The translations under genes and the position numbers were made by a program. A DNA stretch of 9,084 nucleotides from Spirochaetaceae bacterium (GTDB lineage: Bacteria > Spirochaetota > Spirochaetia > Treponematales > Breznakiellaceae). Location: NCBI GenBank assembly GCA_031280705.1, contig JAITGJ010000185.1, positions 1-9,084 on the forward strand, in the 5' to 3' direction. Position 1 is the first letter of the stretch. Each line of letters opens with the position of its first letter. This document shows positions 7,554 to 9,084 of the stretch, one piece after another. Under the pieces are notes generated by a model. That model worked only from the letters and a program-made list of their open reading frames with translations, ran no database searches and was not told where the DNA came from.

Positions 7554-8097
7554 TGAGGAATTCCTGGCGCAGGAAAAGTTCCGCTTCCGAACCGGTTTCC
7601 GATCCGGCAATCAGCCGGTTAAATACTTCCATATCAATATATTTTACCGTGAGGGGCCGCTCCAGGGAAAGACGGCTCCCCGCCGTCTCCCATACCGCTT
7701 CGCGGGGGGTCAAGCGCACGGGCGCGCCGTATTTTTTTTCGAGGGAGGTATACACAGAATAGTGATCCACCAGTGCGCCGTCCAGCGTAAAGGCCATAAT
7801 GAACACCCGGCCTTCCAGAAGCTGAAAGAACACCCGGCGGATAAACGATAACCCCGTGGCCTCTACCAGGTTTTCTTCCCGGCGCGGCAAAAAAGACACG
7901 TCCCGGTCCCCCCGGAAGTTGATAAGTTCGTCTGCGGCGAGGGCGGTTTTTAGTTCATCAAGCGTCATGCCCAGCGTGAAAAGCCGGAACGTCCGGGGGA
8001 GATCCGCCGTTTCCTGAGCGGCAAGACGACCCGGGGACGGCGGCGCGAAAACCAAAACAGCGATAACGGCGCATAAAAACCCGGATTTTTTCGGCAT
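7543..8097 (-). CDS. Secreted hypothetical protein, possibly spirochaete-specific
   Basis: A 184-residue protein with an N-terminal export signal: MPKK, a hydrophobic core at about 7-20, then a probable signal peptidase I site after LAA (25-27). The mature domain starts FRLFTLGMTLDELKTAL, has FRGDRDVSFLP (61-71), GLSFIRRVFFQ (82-92), YTSLEKKYGAP (116-126) and a basic/hydrophobic end. The LGMTLDELK opening recalls small periplasmic proteins in which such a helix precedes a mixed alpha/beta domain, but I do not recognise a named family; a similar treponemal protein is recalled only vaguely. ATG 8095-8097 is chosen because it starts the signal peptide. The strong GGGGAGG site (complement of 8112-8118) is 14 bases away, farther than usual. 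The stop lies 11 bp inside the DUF192 gene, so the two exported proteins are probably made together. Confidence 0.8.
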   Translation of the reverse strand: MPKKSGFLCAVIAVLVFAPPSPGRLAAQETADLPRTFRLFTLGMTLDELKTALAADELINFRGDRDVSFLPRREENLVEATGLSFIRRVFFQLLEGRVFIMAFTLDGALVDHYSVYTSLEKKYGAPVRLTPREAVWETAGSRLSLERPLTVKYIDMEVFNRLIAGSETGSEAELFLRQEFLNDF

Positions 8098-8126
8098 ATT
8101 TTGTTTATCGGCCTCCCCGGCCTTTC

Positions 8127-8151
8127 GCTCAAGCCGTTGCGAGGCTTGAGC
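8127..8151. repeat. Perfect 9-bp inverted repeat between minus-strand genes
   Basis: GCTCAAGCC (8127-8135) and GGCTTGAGC (8143-8151) are exact reverse complements around the 7-base loop GTTGCGA. After an asymmetric internal gap, CCCGG (8116-8120) can pair with CCGGG (8156-8160), giving a longer two-part stem. The element sits between the stop of the glycine-rich gene (8195) and the start of the secreted hypothetical gene (8097). No T-run follows on either strand, so a factor-independent terminator is not supported. It could be a Rho-associated or RNA-stabilising hairpin, a leader structure next to the GGGGAGG ribosome site, or a copy of a REP-like palindrome. Confidence 0.6.
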
Positions 8152-8194
8152 AGCCCCGGGCCATGCGAACGGACTTAGGCTTTTGCGGCCCGCG

Positions 8195-8857
8195 CTAATT
8201 CTGCCGGAAGCGGATAATGACAACGCCGCTGCCGCCGGCGCCGCCGCTATCACTCGCGCCGGCTCCTCCTCCGCCGCCTCCGCCGCTGCCCAAGCCGTCC
8301 TGGCCTTTGCGGTTTGCCGCGCCCCCGGTACCTGCCCCGCCGCCGCCATTATTTCTGCCGGAATAGGCGGACCGTGATCCACCACCGGCATAGTAGACAT
8401 TTCCGCCGGTAATATTGATTGCCCTGCCTTCGCCGCCAAAGCCCCAACCGAAGGTAGTACCGCCCGCGCCGCCACCCGCGCCAGTGTTGGGATATGCGCC
8501 GCCTCCACCGTCATTCCCCTGACCGTAAGTGCCTGCGCCGCCAGCGCGGCCGCTCAGCGTATCACCGGCGCCCCCGCCTATACGAGCCTGCGGGTTGCCG
8601 CCATAGCCCCCGCCTATGGCTGTTTTGTTATTAAAGACCGAATTTTGACCGGCGCTCGCCGCCGAAGCGCTCCCTATCGTGCCGCCAAGACCGCCGGCGC
8701 CGCCCTGTCCCACGGTTACGCTGAACGGGGAAGCGCCGGCCAGGGTCTCCCCCGTCTCATAGATAAGCCCGCCGCCCCTGCCTCCGCCCCTGTGCGGGCG
8801 GCAAGGCAGGCAGGTAACACGCCCGCTTCCGCCAGACGTACAGCCTACGGGAGCCAC
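8195..8857 (-). CDS. Glycine-rich surface protein module, N-terminus doubtful
   Basis: A frame of 220 residues, 80 of them glycine, ending in the stop at 8195-8197. It reads as a known type of bacterial glycine-rich module: a GGGLIYETG opening (28-36), PFSVTVGQGGAGG (44-56), NSVFNNKTAIGGG (72-84), NVYYAGGG (153-160), long glycine runs, and a closing GGSGVVIIRF (208-217). Such modules usually sit at the C-terminus of exported, cell-surface or filament-like proteins. What normally precedes the glycine part, a hydrophobic beta-strand and before that a signal peptide, is missing. Instead the first 23 residues carry three cysteines (6, 16, 19) and look out of place. The only start is GTG 8857 with no clear ribosome site, 13 bp inside the end of the preceding reading frame. 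It may be a truncated or frameshifted C-terminal part rather than an independent gene. Confidence 0.6.
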   Translation of the reverse strand: MAPVGCTSGGSGRVTCLPCRPHRGGGRGGGLIYETGETLAGASPFSVTVGQGGAGGLGGTIGSASAASAGQNSVFNNKTAIGGGYGGNPQARIGGGAGDTLSGRAGGAGTYGQGNDGGGGAYPNTGAGGGAGGTTFGWGFGGEGRAINITGGNVYYAGGGSRSAYSGRNNGGGGAGTGGAANRKGQDGLGSGGGGGGGAGASDSGGAGGSGVVIIRFRQN

Positions 8858-9084
8858 GCGGCTGTGGTGTCCAGAGCGGGGAACGAAGGCGTTGTGCTGC
8901 CGGGATCGTTCATGCCGCCATTATAGAAGTACATACGTATCCCGGTCCCGGCGGTCGTGTCCCGGTATTTGTTGCCGGTCCCGGTGAGATTATCGCTCCG
9001 TCCGGCAAACACCGCCGGGCCGCCGGCCGTGGCAATGTTGCGGTCGGCTCCCGCGTCATTGCCATAAATCGTACCGCCCCGTTT
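8845..9084 (-). CDS. C-terminal end of a GGTIYG-repeat surface protein (5' part outside window)
   Basis: An open frame enters from the right edge and runs 79 codons to a TAG at 8847-8845. It reads GGTIYGNDAG at residues 3-12, PAVFAG near 23-28, NKYRDTTAGTGIRMYF near 38-53, and ends DTTAAWLP. From memory, alternating GGTIYG and TTAG motifs with hydrophobic AVF strands are typical of large repetitive, exported treponemal surface proteins, probably beta-helical. The segment has no start codon of its own that fits such a protein, so it is a partial gene whose length and signal peptide cannot be judged. Its codon use is as GC-rich as its neighbours'. The stop falls 13 bp into the glycine-rich frame, so the two segments may be one gene split by a frameshift or two adjacent genes. 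Confidence 0.7.
   Translation of the reverse strand, partial: KRGGTIYGNDAGADRNIATAGGPAVFAGRSDNLTGTGNKYRDTTAGTGIRMYFYNGGMNDPGSTTPSFPALDTTAAWLP

Noticed and set aside
8098..8514. 139-residue N-terminal extension of the secreted hypothetical protein (start at 8514)
   Set aside because: The extension runs out of frame through the glycine-rich coding region and is Ala-rich shadow sequence; the signal peptide begins at ATG 8097.
8195..8857. CRISPR array or DNA satellite in the repetitive-looking GGC/GCC stretch
   Set aside because: The repetition comes from glycine codons; unit lengths are irregular and there are no regular spacers.
8645..8926. Plus-strand open frame opposite the surface-protein segments
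   Set aside because: Ala/Arg-rich shadow of minus-strand coding sequence with no recognisable domain or ribosome site.

Overview
The window is GC-rich and densely coding. It holds two plus-strand genes (about 1-7126) facing a minus-strand cluster (9084-7074). The best guess for the source is a spirochaete of the Treponema lineage, perhaps gut or digester associated. This rests on the GGTIYG...DTTAG-type surface-protein tail at the right edge, a 184-residue secreted protein that looks treponemal from memory, and a stand-alone hybrid kinase. No rRNA or universal marker is present, so the taxonomic call is an inference of moderate to low confidence.

Layout: positions 1-226 are a leader with a strong inverted repeat. 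Positions 227-4771 encode a full-length Lhr-type DEAD/DEAH helicase of 1514 residues, with all helicase motifs and the long C-terminal region. A 189-bp gap follows, holding an almost perfect 15-bp inverted repeat just after the lhr stop and a good ribosome binding site at its end. Positions 4961-7126 encode a hybrid histidine kinase of 721 residues: one membrane segment, HisKA, HATPase, a degenerate receiver, an intact receiver and an Hpt domain, with no visible sensor domain. Its 3' end overlaps by 53 bp the 3' end of a convergent DUF192 lipoprotein gene (7553-7074, minus). That gene overlaps by 11 bp the end of a gene for a small secreted hypothetical protein (8097-7543, minus). Upstream on the minus strand, after a 97-bp gap with a hairpin, are a glycine-rich surface module (8857-8195) and the last 79 residues of a repeat-type surface protein (9084-8845). 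These last two lie in different frames and overlap by 13 bp.

Functions: Lhr points to DNA repair. The kinase is a self-contained phosphorelay that would need an unseen partner for signal input and output. The minus-strand genes all appear to encode envelope or exported proteins. The two lipoprotein/secreted genes are probably co-transcribed and translationally coupled. Nothing ties lhr to the kinase except order and strand. No tRNA, rRNA, CRISPR array, transposase or phage gene was seen. I found no convincing new multi-gene system. The items most worth a second look are the frame break between the two surface-protein segments, the sensorless kinase with a pseudo-receiver, and the short inverted repeats.
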